A stretch of DNA of 13,971 bases from Candidatus Segatella violae (GTDB lineage Bacteria > Bacteroidota > Bacteroidia > Bacteroidales > Bacteroidaceae). Below are positions 8,117-13,971 of this stretch, one piece after another. The translations under genes were made by a program, and so were the position numbers. Below the pieces are notes generated by a model, which searched no databases, was not told the origin of the DNA, and worked only from the letters and a program-made list of their open reading frames with translations. Every line of letters begins with the position of its first letter. The stretch's first letter is position 1. The stretch is taken from the NCBI GenBank assembly GCA_002440225.1, contig DJSH01000073.1, positions 1 to 13,971 on the forward strand, read 5' to 3'.

Positions 8117-8154
8117 CACCTAGAATAGCACGCTTTCCCTTGCTATTCTAGGTG
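8117..8154. terminator. 14-bp perfect hairpin between convergent genes (probable bidirectional terminator)
   Basis: CACCTAGAATAGCA (8117-8130) and TGCTATTCTAGGTG (8141-8154) pair perfectly around a 10-nt loop. The element lies 72 nt after the AlkZ-like gene stop and only 2 nt beyond the stop of the convergent ATPase gene, so it can serve both. The downstream U-tracts are poor (CTTTAAT on plus, TTAATCC on minus), so termination may need help. Confidence 0.65.
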
Positions 8155-8156
8155 CT

Positions 8157-9227
8157 TTAATCTACAACATTCTTCAGTATCCACTTCTGGAAGAAAGGAT
8201 CTTCCATCTCATACTTGTCGCTACGATAGATGTAACCTTTCTTGGTTAAGCGCAATACGGCACTCGTCATAGTACTAGTTGGCAATTTCCTATCTTGGAT
8301 AGGATTGTTGCCCAAACTGACAGATACCATGACATACTTGTCCGTCTTATTGAAATTTATCCATAAGCGTTCATAATCCAAGTCATGAGTTGCAATAATG
8401 CCATCCACAGAGAGTTGCATCACATTCTCTTGCTTACCTAACGAAAGATTATTCCATACCGCAAATGCCAACTCTTGGGTATAATAAGGATGACAACCTG
8501 TGATAGCTAAAATTTCACCAGCTATTTGTTCGGCATTAGCAGTCACTGGATTTAATCGCTCGACAAGATAAGCCTTGAAATCATCATATGGAATCTTACT
8601 CAGCCTCATCAACATACCAAAATGATAGAATGGCGACTTGACGCATTCAAAAATATCCGTCATCATCGACTCTTGACTTCCGAGAAAAATATAGTTGATG
8701 CCTGTCTGTTCTTGCATGATGGCACGTAGCTGCTTATCCATACTCTTATCTATCTCCAATATACTTTGGAACTCATCGAAGACTACAATCAGTTTGTTAT
8801 CAGGCGTTGAGACTTTCTGCAACATCGCCATCACATCTTCTATCGCTGTCATTCCATTATCGGAAGAAGGCTGGAAGGATACAGTCAACTCATCGGTCAT
8901 AGGGTTCATGTTGACCGAAGGAACCACCCTGAAGTTGCGAAGATAATATTTGATTTTCTCAAACTTGTATTGGTTGAGGAGAGCCTTCAATAGCTTTGCC
9001 GCCAAGTCTTCCTTGCTCAAAACTGCTTGCATGTTAAGCCAAAGATAAGGGCGTTTGGTCTTGAGCACAGCTTTTCTGACGAGACTAGACTTGCCAAAAC
9101 GTCGTGGAGATATGAGAATCAGATGGTTCTCACTCTTGAGGAACTGGATGATATATTCCAATTCCTTCACTCTATCTGTAAAGTATGGGGCATCAACCAA
9201 TGAGCCGAACTTAAAAGGATTTTCCAT
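8157..9227 (-). CDS. AAA-type ATP-binding protein (ATPase_2 / archaeal-ATPase-like) with C-terminal winged helix
   Basis: A 356-aa P-loop ATPase of the kind common as single genes in Bacteroidota. Seen: the family N-terminus MENPFKFGSLV and PYFTDRVKELE; a Walker A of the variant S40-PRRFGKSS; Walker B LIVVFDEFQ (D151-E152); a sensor-like strand FLGSQES (~182-188); G-C-H-P-Y-Y-T-Q (~244-251), a sensor-2-type motif; and a C-terminal region (~310-356, TSAVLRLTKKGYIYR, YEMEDPFFQKWI) that reads as a winged helix ending in the DPFFxxW signature of this family. An in-frame TTG at 9258-9260 would add 11 residues, but these are simply the palindromic leader translated, so the ATG at 9225-9227 is preferred. 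No partner gene is adjacent. The substrate and role are unknown; regulatory, DNA-associated and defence-related roles are all possible. Confidence 0.85.
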   Translation of the reverse strand: MENPFKFGSLVDAPYFTDRVKELEYIIQFLKSENHLILISPRRFGKSSLVRKAVLKTKRPYLWLNMQAVLSKEDLAAKLLKALLNQYKFEKIKYYLRNFRVVPSVNMNPMTDELTVSFQPSSDNGMTAIEDVMAMLQKVSTPDNKLIVVFDEFQSILEIDKSMDKQLRAIMQEQTGINYIFLGSQESMMTDIFECVKSPFYHFGMLMRLSKIPYDDFKAYLVERLNPVTANAEQIAGEILAITGCHPYYTQELAFAVWNNLSLGKQENVMQLSVDGIIATHDLDYERLWINFNKTDKYVMVSVSLGNNPIQDRKLPTSTMTSAVLRLTKKGYIYRSDKYEMEDPFFQKWILKNVVD

Positions 9228-9230
9228 AAT

Positions 9231-9257
9231 CGAAATTTTTCGTAACGAAATTTTTCG
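9231..9257. promoter_or_regulatory. twin 12-bp palindromes in the leader of the ATPase gene
   Basis: CGAAATTTTTCG occurs twice (9231-9242 and 9246-9257), 3 bp apart. Each copy is a dyad with arms CGAAA/TTTCG around TT. Centre-to-centre spacing is 15 bp. They fill the space between the -7 box of the ATPase promoter (ending at 9258) and its start codon (9227), an ideal position for an operator. Confidence 0.6.
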
Positions 9258-9265
9258 CAAAGATA
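9258..9265 (-). promoter_or_regulatory. -7 box of the ATPase gene promoter
   Basis: On the minus strand TATCTTTG (9265-9258) matches TAnnTTTG exactly. A convincing -33 TTTG is not seen at 19-20 bp; TCTG (9287-9284, 18-bp spacer) is the nearest. The leader would be about 25 nt. Confidence 0.5.
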
Positions 9266-9335
9266 ACCATTTATAAATAAAGACAGAACGAAAAGCATAT
9301 AAATTTAGTTTCTTTTAAAGTTTTCTCTTATTTCT

Positions 9336-9367
9336 CTTGGCTGTTCAGAATAATTATATTATTTTTG
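9336..9367 (+). promoter_or_regulatory. promoter of the exported-protein gene
   Basis: CTTG (9336-9339), a 20-bp spacer and TATTTTTG (9360-9367) fit the Bacteroidota promoter. The ATG at 9393 follows 25 nt later. It diverges from the ATPase promoter. Confidence 0.6.
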
Positions 9368-9392
9368 CAACGAATACCAACAAACTTAGCGT

Positions 9393-10448
9393 ATGAAAAG
9401 AATACTAACATTCATTGCCGTATTGATAAGCTATACGCTTACCATACAAGCCCAAATCTCCAGTTTACAGGAAAGCCAAGAAGACTCTGTAATCAATGTC
9501 ATCGCCTACTTCTGCAAAGGCGATACCATGAAATATACCTATACAGATGCCGTGTATAAGATAACACAGAAGGACACAATCACCTCCAGTTACTATACTC
9601 GCGACTGCATGATTGTGGTCACCGACTCCACGTCCAAAGGATACACGATGGAATTTACGCCATTGGATATCAAGTTGGCAAATGATAGCTCTGCCGAATC
9701 GTTTGAGACGAAAATGAACGTAACAATTCTAAAAGCCTTCAACAATATCAAGGTAAAATTCCATACAGATGAATTTGGCACTATCGAAGCCATAGACAAC
9801 TGGCATGAGGTGAGAGACCTATTCTTAAAAGGTATCAAACAAGCCTTCGATGATTTCTATGCAGACAATTCAGGTATTGACTCTTTCTTGCCAAGAAAAC
9901 GATTCGAAAGCCTCGTCAAACTTAATGTAAACAATGAAGCAAAGGTGAGAGAGTGCATAGAAGAATTGCCGTTGCTATTTAATTGTCATGGAAACCAATT
10001 CCAACTCGGCACTATCACCAAAACCGATACGACATCATCTTTATATCCCACGCAAATCAAAGCCATTGCCACCTATATGGATGACGAAGAGGGAACTAAC
10101 GGTGATTATGAAATCTCTTGTAGCAGCATAACCTGCATTCCACCAAAAGAAACCGCCCAACTGATGTCCACAGTCTTCCAAAACCTTTTTTCTGGAGAAC
10201 TTGCAGAGAAGGGAGAAGCGTTCGTAAGAGACTCCCTCGCCACATATTTCAAAAATGACAGCATGAAGGTAGAGCAGTTAGAGCAATACGACCTCTTCGA
10301 CAATGGTTGGCCTGCTCACATGCAAACCATGAAAACAGCAGGTGTTTCTTTCCAAAAGAAAGTGGAATATAAATCCATACAGTGGTATTATCGCTCTTGG
10401 AAGGGCTATGCGATGAAAGGGGATGAAGACGACAAGAAAGAACTATAG
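9393..10448 (+). CDS. exported protein of unknown function
   Basis: A 351-aa protein I do not recognise. The N-terminus MKRILTFIAVLISYTLTIQAQ is a clear Sec signal peptide, with cleavage likely at QA/Q near residues 20-21. There is no Cys in a lipobox position, so it is probably not a lipoprotein. The mature part is mixed alpha/beta in character, with alternating strands early (DTMKYTYTDAVYKI, YTRDCMIVVTDSTSKGYTME) and charged helices in the middle and near the end (LAEKGEAFVRDSLATYFKND). No membrane segment, catalytic motif or repeat stands out. It ends in a Lys/Asp-rich tail (KGDEDDKKEL). It has its own promoter and seems monocistronic. A periplasmic or surface location is inferred from the signal peptide only. 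Confidence 0.8.
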   Translation: MKRILTFIAVLISYTLTIQAQISSLQESQEDSVINVIAYFCKGDTMKYTYTDAVYKITQKDTITSSYYTRDCMIVVTDSTSKGYTMEFTPLDIKLANDSSAESFETKMNVTILKAFNNIKVKFHTDEFGTIEAIDNWHEVRDLFLKGIKQAFDDFYADNSGIDSFLPRKRFESLVKLNVNNEAKVRECIEELPLLFNCHGNQFQLGTITKTDTTSSLYPTQIKAIATYMDDEEGTNGDYEISCSSITCIPPKETAQLMSTVFQNLFSGELAEKGEAFVRDSLATYFKNDSMKVEQLEQYDLFDNGWPAHMQTMKTAGVSFQKKVEYKSIQWYYRSWKGYAMKGDEDDKKEL

Positions 10449-10502
10449 TTTATCGAAAACAACAAGAAAGTTCTTCCTTTTAACATCATTTACCTAAAAT
10501 TA

Positions 10503-10534
10503 CTTGGAGCGTACTGAAATAAAGTGTATATTTG
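10503..10534 (+). promoter_or_regulatory. promoter of the rubredoxin/desulfoferrodoxin operon
   Basis: CTTG (10503-10506), a 20-bp spacer and TATATTTG (10527-10534) match the Bacteroidota consensus well. The start codon is 102 nt downstream, so the leader is about 95 nt, AT-rich and without an obvious riboswitch fold. AAAGGAAA about 9 nt before the ATG may serve as a weak ribosome-binding site. Confidence 0.65.
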
Positions 10535-10636
10535 CAACAAATTAGGAATAATTACAAATATTCGTTTTATTCTCTAATAAATAATGAGTTAAGTAACGAC
10601 AGTATTAACACAAAACAAAAGAAAGGAAAAAACATT

Positions 10637-10801
10637 ATGAAGAAGTATGTATGTGACGTATGTGGATGGGTATATGACCCTGCAGTAGGCGACCCAGACA
10701 ATGGCATTGCCCCAGGAACAGCTTTCGAGGACATCCCTGATGATTGGGTGTGCCCACTTTGCGGTGTAGGCAAGGATGAGTTCAGCCCCGTGGAGGAATG
10801 A
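10637..10801 (+). CDS. rub: rubredoxin
   Basis: A 54-aa one-iron electron carrier of the cytoplasm, the standard rubredoxin size. The four iron-binding cysteines are all present: C6-x2-C9-G and C39-P-L-C42-G. The aromatic core (Y4, W11, Y13, F30, W37, F49) and the GxAPGTxFEDIPDDWVCPxCG signature are intact. The reading frame is open further upstream to 10532, but that extension (MQQIRNNYKYSFYSL...) has no rubredoxin character and would start inside the promoter, so the ATG at 10637 is chosen. Its stop TGA overlaps the ATG of the desulfoferrodoxin gene, so the two are translationally coupled. This fits a role as direct electron donor to superoxide reductase in oxidative-stress defence of an anaerobe, as known from Desulfovibrio-type pairs. 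Confidence 0.96.
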   Translation: MKKYVCDVCGWVYDPAVGDPDNGIAPGTAFEDIPDDWVCPLCGVGKDEFSPVEE

Positions 10802-11193
10802 TTATGACTAAGAACAGAGAAATCTATCGTTGCACCGTATGTGGCAACGTGGTAGAAGTAGTGAACCCAGGAGCCGTGCTGAGTTGTTGCGGGCAACCGA
10901 TGAAACTCATGAAGGAGAACACCACCGATGGTGCCAAGGAAAAGCATGTGCCAGTCATCGAGAAGATAGAGGGCGGATACCGAGTGAGCGTAGGAAGCGT
11001 GGAGCATCCGATGCTGCCGGAGCATTATATCCAATGGATTGAGCTGCTCACCCCTACCGATGTACTTCGCCATGAATTGAAACCAGGCGAGAAGCCAGAG
11101 GCGGTCTTCTTGACCAATGCCGAAGCCAAGGATGTAACGGCACGCGAATACTGCAATCTGCATGGATTGTGGAAAGGAGACATTTCTGAATAA
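10798..11193 (+). CDS. dfx: desulfoferrodoxin (two-iron superoxide reductase)
   Basis: A 131-aa cytoplasmic enzyme that reduces superoxide to hydrogen peroxide without making oxygen. Both iron centres are visible. The N-terminal desulforedoxin-type centre has C12-x2-C15 and C30-C31. The catalytic centre has His50, His70, His76 and His122 with axial Cys119 (EYCNLHGLWKG). The conserved E48-K49 just before His50 matches the Glu-Lys pair that steers superoxide in characterised enzymes. The first ATG (10798) overlaps the rubredoxin stop as ATGA; a second ATG at 10804 (MTKNREIYRC) is equally plausible and would shorten the protein by two residues. It is followed by a good intrinsic terminator. Residues and length agree with the two-iron class rather than one-iron neelaredoxin. 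Confidence 0.96.
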   Translation: MIMTKNREIYRCTVCGNVVEVVNPGAVLSCCGQPMKLMKENTTDGAKEKHVPVIEKIEGGYRVSVGSVEHPMLPEHYIQWIELLTPTDVLRHELKPGEKPEAVFLTNAEAKDVTAREYCNLHGLWKGDISE

Positions 11194-11211
11194 CTGAATA
11201 AAAACAAGATA

Positions 11212-11251
11212 AGTGTCGCTATCTCAAAAACATGAGATAACGACACTTTTT
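11212..11251 (+). terminator. rho-independent terminator after desulfoferrodoxin
   Basis: AGTGTCGCTATCTCA (11212-11226) pairs with TGAGATAACGACACT (11233-11247) with a single C-A mismatch. The 6-nt loop is AAAACA and the stem runs into TTTTT then AGTTT. It begins 18 nt after the stop codon and closes the rubredoxin/desulfoferrodoxin operon. Confidence 0.9.
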
Positions 11252-11268
11252 AGTTTATTTACCACAGA

Positions 11269-11302
11269 TTATTTTGTATTGTCTTCTATTTGCAGTAACT
11301 TT
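11269..11302 (+). repeat. upstream copy of the duplicated ychF promoter segment
   Basis: These 34 bp match 11345-11378 with one substitution (T at 11287, G at 11363), 76 bp apart. In this copy the -7 box reads TAACTTTA (11296-11303), losing the final G of TAnnTTTG. It is therefore probably a weak or dead promoter copy. Confidence 0.85.
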
Positions 11303-11344
11303 AGATAAGTTAAACTGCACTCAACAATAAAAATAAATTGTAAT

Positions 11345-11379
11345 TTATTTTGTATTGTCTTCGATTTGCAGTAACTTTG
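11345..11379 (+). promoter_or_regulatory. ychF promoter (intact copy of the duplicated segment)
   Basis: TTTG (11349-11352), a 19-bp spacer and TAACTTTG (11372-11379) form a full-consensus Bacteroidota promoter. The ychF ATG is 30 nt downstream. The same 34 bp are repeated upstream at 11269-11302. Confidence 0.8.
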
Positions 11380-11409
11380 CACGCAGAAATTTAAACGTTT
11401 AAAGATAAA

Positions 11410-12513
11410 ATGGCATTAAAATGTGGTATTGTAGGCCTCCCAAACGTGGGTAAGTCTACACTGTTCAACTGTCTGTCTAGTGCAAAGGCACAGGCAGCTA
11501 ACTTCCCTTTCTGTACTATCGAACCAAACTTGGGTGTCATCACCGTACCTGACGAGCGCCTCAACAAGTTGGCAGAGATAGTTCATCCAGGACGCATCGT
11601 TCCTGCAACTTGCGAAATAGTAGATATCGCCGGCCTCGTGAAGGGTGCCAGCAAGGGCGAAGGTCTCGGCAACAAGTTCTTGGGTAACATCCGTGAGTGC
11701 GATGCTATCATCCACGTGATTCGTTGTTTCGACGACGACAACATCGTTCGCGAGGGCGGTGCAGCCGTTGACCCATTGGAAGACAAGAGCGTCATCGACA
11801 CAGAGCTACAGCTCAAGGACTTGGAGACAATCGAGTCGCAGCTCTCCAAACAACAGAAGACCGCTGCCGCTGGCAACAAGGACGCCAAGGTGATGGTAAC
11901 AGTACTGGAGGCTTACAAGGCTGTATTGGAGCAGGGCAAGAACGCTCGCTCGGTAACATTCGACACTAAGGAAGAGCAGAAAGTGGCTCACGACCTCTTC
12001 CTCTTGACTACCAAGCCAGTGCTCTATGTAGCCAACGTTGACGAGGCTTCTGCCAAGAACGGCAACGAGTACAGCAAGAAGGTAGAGGAAATCGCCAAGG
12101 AGGAAGGCGCAGAGTGCATGGTCATCGCTGCCAAGACCGAGGAAGACATCGCATCGCTCGAAACTTACGAGGACAAGCAGATGTTCTTGGAGGAACTCGG
12201 CTTGGAGGAGAGTGGTGTAAACCGCTTGATCAAGAAGGCATACGCCCTGTTGAACCTGGAGACTTTCATCACTGCAGGTGAGATGGAGGTCAAGGCTTGG
12301 ACTTATCACAAGGGCTGGAAGGCTCCACAGTGTGCTGGTGTCATCCACACCGACTTCGAGAAGGGATTCATCCGCGCAGAAGTCATCAAGTACGACGACT
12401 ACATCAAGTATGGTTCAGAGGCCGCTGTCCGCGAGGCTGGTAAGCTCGGCATCGAGGGCAAGGACTATGTGGTACAGGATGGCGACATCATGCATTTCCG
12501 CTTCAATGTATAA
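11410..12513 (+). CDS. ychF: redox-regulated ATPase YchF (Obg-like ATPase OLA1 family)
   Basis: A 367-aa ribosome-associated P-loop NTPase of the Obg/HflX class, matching the usual 363-368 aa. Seen: the P-loop G9-LPNVGKST17; switch region ANFPFCTIEPNLG; G3 DIAGLVKGASKGEGLGNKFL; the changed G4 motif N209-V-D-E212 in place of NKxD, which explains why this family prefers ATP to GTP; a coiled-coil region in the middle (~125-200, rich in Lys/Glu/Gln); and the C-terminal TGS domain (~281-367, including AWTYHKGWKAPQCAGVIHTD and ending DGDIMHFRFNV). The ATG at 11410 gives the canonical MALKCGIVGLPNVGKS start. It is preceded by a duplicated promoter segment and followed after 64 nt by lgt, for which no separate promoter is evident. 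Confidence 0.98.
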   Translation: MALKCGIVGLPNVGKSTLFNCLSSAKAQAANFPFCTIEPNLGVITVPDERLNKLAEIVHPGRIVPATCEIVDIAGLVKGASKGEGLGNKFLGNIRECDAIIHVIRCFDDDNIVREGGAAVDPLEDKSVIDTELQLKDLETIESQLSKQQKTAAAGNKDAKVMVTVLEAYKAVLEQGKNARSVTFDTKEEQKVAHDLFLLTTKPVLYVANVDEASAKNGNEYSKKVEEIAKEEGAECMVIAAKTEEDIASLETYEDKQMFLEELGLEESGVNRLIKKAYALLNLETFITAGEMEVKAWTYHKGWKAPQCAGVIHTDFEKGFIRAEVIKYDDYIKYGSEAAVREAGKLGIEGKDYVVQDGDIMHFRFNV

Positions 12514-12527
12514 CAATGCGAAATATA

Positions 12528-12556
12528 ACTGTTAACTGTTGACACTGTTAACTGTT
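12528..12556 (+). repeat. 13-bp direct repeat between ychF and lgt
   Basis: ACTGTTAACTGTT occurs at 12528-12540 and again at 12544-12556, separated by GAC. Each copy is itself built of the 7-bp period CTGTTAA. This looks like simple slippage-type repetition; no promoter motif is embedded in it. Confidence 0.8.
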
Positions 12557-12577
12557 ACGCAGATAATATCAATCATT

Positions 12578-13444
12578 ATGATGGCAAATCTACTCAACTA
12601 TATCGTTTGGGACCCTAGTCCTATCTTATTGCATCTGGGCCCTATCGCTATAAGATATTATGCCACTTGCTGGATGGTGGGCTTGTTCTTGGGCTATCTG
12701 CTCATGCGCAAGCTCTACAAGCAGCAACAGATTCCCGACGAGAAGTTCGACCCTCTGTTCCTCTACATCTTCTTCGGTGTATTGATAGGTGGGCGTTTGG
12801 GGCATTGCCTCTTCTATCAGCCGGAGTACTTCCTCACGCAGTGGGACCATTTCATCGAGATGCTCATCCCGATGCACCACATGCCGGATGGCAGTTGGAA
12901 GTTCACTGGCTATGAGGGACTGGCAAGCCACGGCGGTGTAATCGGTATGCTCATCGGCATCTGGCTCTATTGCCGCAACACCAAGGTGGGCGCATGGACG
13001 GTACTCGACAACATGGGTATCTGTTCGGGCATCACTGCTTGCTTCATCCGCTTGGGAAACCTGATGAACTCAGAGATTATCGGCAAGGTGACCGATGTGC
13101 CTTGGGCTTTCATCTTCGTTCGCGAAGACCAATACCCTCGCCACCCTGGTCAGCTTTACGAGTCGCTGGCTTACCTCTGCTTCTTCCTCATCATCCTCTT
13201 CATCTACAAGAAGAAAGGCCCTAAGAGCGTGGGCACGGGTCTCTACTTTGGACTTTGCCTCACCCTCATCTTCACCTTCCGCTTCTTCATCGAATACACG
13301 AAGGAGATACAGGTGGCTTTCGAGGCAGGCCTGCCTATGGATATGGGACAGATATTGAGCCTGCCGCTCATCGCCATAGGCGTATGGAGCATCGTTCGTA
13401 GTTATAAGAAAACTAAGAAGACTGCAGAATCAGAAGATAAATAA
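12578..13444 (+). CDS. lgt: prolipoprotein diacylglyceryl transferase
   Basis: A 288-aa inner-membrane enzyme that transfers diacylglycerol from phosphatidylglycerol to the lipobox cysteine of prolipoproteins, the first step of lipoprotein maturation. Several hydrophobic membrane spans are visible (e.g. YYATCWMVGLFLGYLLM, LCFFLIILFIY, GLYFGLCLTLIFTF). Family landmarks: the HGGVIGMLIG loop with the essential His, the Lgt signature FIRLGNLMNSEIIG, HPGQLYESLAY, and RFFIEYTKE carrying the Arg/Glu pair known to be important in the E. coli enzyme. Two adjacent ATGs (12578 and 12581) are equally possible starts; an in-frame TTG at 12539 would add 13 residues encoded by the ACTGTT repeats and is rejected. 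It lies 64 nt after ychF and is probably co-transcribed with it. The C-terminus is Lys/Glu-rich. Confidence 0.96.
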   Translation: MMANLLNYIVWDPSPILLHLGPIAIRYYATCWMVGLFLGYLLMRKLYKQQQIPDEKFDPLFLYIFFGVLIGGRLGHCLFYQPEYFLTQWDHFIEMLIPMHHMPDGSWKFTGYEGLASHGGVIGMLIGIWLYCRNTKVGAWTVLDNMGICSGITACFIRLGNLMNSEIIGKVTDVPWAFIFVREDQYPRHPGQLYESLAYLCFFLIILFIYKKKGPKSVGTGLYFGLCLTLIFTFRFFIEYTKEIQVAFEAGLPMDMGQILSLPLIAIGVWSIVRSYKKTKKTAESEDK

Positions 13445-13455
13445 AAAAGACAGAA

Positions 13456-13511
13456 TGCGCCCTGAAGGGACAAAAGCTTCATTTTTAAAGCTTTTGCTCT
13501 TTCAGGGCGCA
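13456..13511. terminator. long two-part hairpin after lgt (terminator or REP-like element)
   Basis: Outer arms TGCGCCCTGAA (13456-13466) and TTCAGGGCGCA (13501-13511) pair perfectly (11 bp). Inner arms CAAAAGCTT (13471-13479) and AAGCTTTTG (13488-13496) pair perfectly (9 bp) around an AT-rich loop. The 4-nt junction can form G-U/G-C pairs. The plus-strand downstream sequence is CTTTATT. It begins 11 nt after the lgt stop and can terminate lgt and perhaps the convergent mutS transcript. Its size and symmetry also suit a dispersed palindromic repeat. Confidence 0.7.
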
Positions 13512-13528
13512 CTTTATTCCCATCAAAC

Positions 13529-13575
13529 AACCAAGGGGCGTTGCCCTAGGTTAGGTGCCTTTGGGCCTCCAGCCC
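13529..13575. repeat. cluster of small GC-rich hairpins, possible part of a dispersed palindromic element
   Basis: AACC-A-AGGG (13529-13537) pairs with CCCT-A-GGTT (13544-13552) with one A-A mismatch, and GGGC (13563-13566) pairs with GCCC (13572-13575) over a 5-nt loop. Together with the hairpin at 13456-13511 this makes most of the 161-bp lgt-mutS gap palindromic. The segment is GC-richer than other intergenic regions of the window. Confidence 0.45.
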
Positions 13576-13605
13576 GTTTATATCTACTGGCGCAACTTGA
13601 ATTAA

Positions 13606-13971
13606 TTACCTTCCCAAGAGTATCTTCTTGATGTCGTTGAGCTTGTTGAGAGCCTCCACTGGGGTGAGGTTGTTTACATCCAAGCCGAGTATCTCGTCTC
13701 TTATTTGGCAGAGCACAGGGTCGTCGAGTTGGAAGAAGCTGAGCTGCATACCATCCTTTGGGTCGTCGAGATGCTGCACGTTTGGCTTGCCGGCGCCTCC
13801 CACTCCTGCATTGTCTTCCTCCAGTTGCTTGAGGATGGTATTCGCACGTTTCACGATGCTGCGAGGCATACCGGCTATCTCTGCCACGTGGATACCGAAG
13901 GAATGCTCACTGCCGCCTGGTTCCAATTTACGAAGGAAGATGACCTTGCCGTCCACCTCCTTCACGCTCAC
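13606..13971 (-). CDS. mutS: DNA mismatch repair protein MutS, C-terminal part (cut by window edge)
   Basis: The last ~121 residues of MutS, the mismatch-recognition ATPase; the N-terminal domains and Walker motifs lie beyond position 13971. The visible part begins in the ATPase domain with VIFLRKLEPGGSEHSFGIHV and AEIAGMPRSIVKRANTILKQ, the highly conserved stretch following the ATP site. A variable linker (about residues 50-70, Gly/Asn-rich) and the C-terminal helical segment LTPVEALNKLNDIKKIL follow, corresponding to the LTPRQALEWIYRLKSL end of E. coli MutS. The first in-window codon at the edge is a GTG encoding an internal Val, not a start. It is convergent with lgt. Confidence 0.95.
   Translation of the reverse strand: MSVKEVDGKVIFLRKLEPGGSEHSFGIHVAEIAGMPRSIVKRANTILKQLEEDNAGVGGAGKPNVQHLDDPKDGMQLSFFQLDDPVLCQIRDEILGLDVNNLTPVEALNKLNDIKKILLGR

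Noticed and set aside
8157..9227. Defence-island or transposon ATPase
   Set aside because: No nuclease, toxin, transposase or partner gene is adjacent; the family is common as solitary genes in Bacteroidota, so the sequence does not support a defence call.
10567..11163. 198-codon minus-strand open frame across rubredoxin and desulfoferrodoxin
   Set aside because: It lies opposite two small genes with complete metal-binding motifs and runs through their promoter-proximal leader; a coding shadow.
11269..11379. CRISPR-like repeat
   Set aside because: There are only two copies, neither palindromic, with promoter boxes inside and no cas genes nearby.
11806..12348. 180-codon minus-strand open frame inside ychF
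   Set aside because: It is antisense to a universally conserved gene; its Leu/Val-rich composition is produced by the complementary Lys/Glu/Asp codons of ychF.
12539..12577. TTG start extending lgt by 13 residues
   Set aside because: The extension is translated from the ACTGTT repeats; the tandem ATGs at 12578/12581 give the normal Lgt N-terminus.

Overview
The window looks like chromosomal DNA of a Bacteroidales bacterium, most likely Prevotella/Segatella or a close relative. The evidence is the Bacteroidota-type promoters (a TTTG-like -33 box, 19-20 bp, then TAnnTTTG) ahead of most transcription units, an ECF sigma / anti-sigma / STN-containing outer-membrane receptor operon, a two-iron desulfoferrodoxin next to rubredoxin (anaerobe), and weak Shine-Dalgarno sequences. 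No rRNA, tRNA, CRISPR array, transposase or phage gene is visible.

Layout. (1) 1-4000, minus strand: a cell-surface signalling operon read right to left. It holds an ECF sigma factor, a membrane anti-sigma protein with a C-terminal STN/DUF4974-like domain but no room for a full FecR domain, and an 863-aa outer-membrane receptor with signal peptide, STN, carboxypeptidase-regulatory-like, plug and beta-barrel regions. Sigma and anti-sigma overlap by 4 nt. (2) 4000-4259: divergent control region with a promoter on each strand and a perfect 10-bp inverted repeat between them. (3) 4260-8044, plus strand: a two-gene unit of a SWIM-SNF2 ATPase followed 8 nt later by a winged-helix protein of the HTH_42 (AlkZ/YcaQ) superfamily with a Q-A-Q motif where AlkZ-type DNA glycosylases have their catalytic motif. 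A strong hairpin separates it from the next, convergent gene. (4) 8157-9227, minus strand: a single AAA-type ATPase of the ATPase_2 type, whose short leader is almost entirely two copies of a 12-bp palindrome. (5) 9393-10448: an unrecognised exported protein with its own promoter. (6) 10637-11193: rubredoxin and desulfoferrodoxin (superoxide reductase), overlapping, with a promoter and a good intrinsic terminator. (7) 11410-13444: ychF and lgt; the ychF promoter is present as a 34-bp near-identical duplication whose upstream copy has a damaged -7 box. (8) 13445-13605: a hairpin-rich, REP-like intergenic segment. (9) 13606-13971: the C-terminal end of mutS on the minus strand, cut by the window edge.

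Most genes are recognisable members of known families. The parts most worth following up are the SNF2/AlkZ-like pair (a candidate DNA-damage repair or resistance module), the compact FecR-less anti-sigma partner of the receptor, the twin palindromes before the ATPase gene, the duplicated ychF promoter, and the palindromic elements at 2-46 and 13456-13575. I see no clear evidence for a wholly new system; the novelty claims below are inferences from gene order and motifs.
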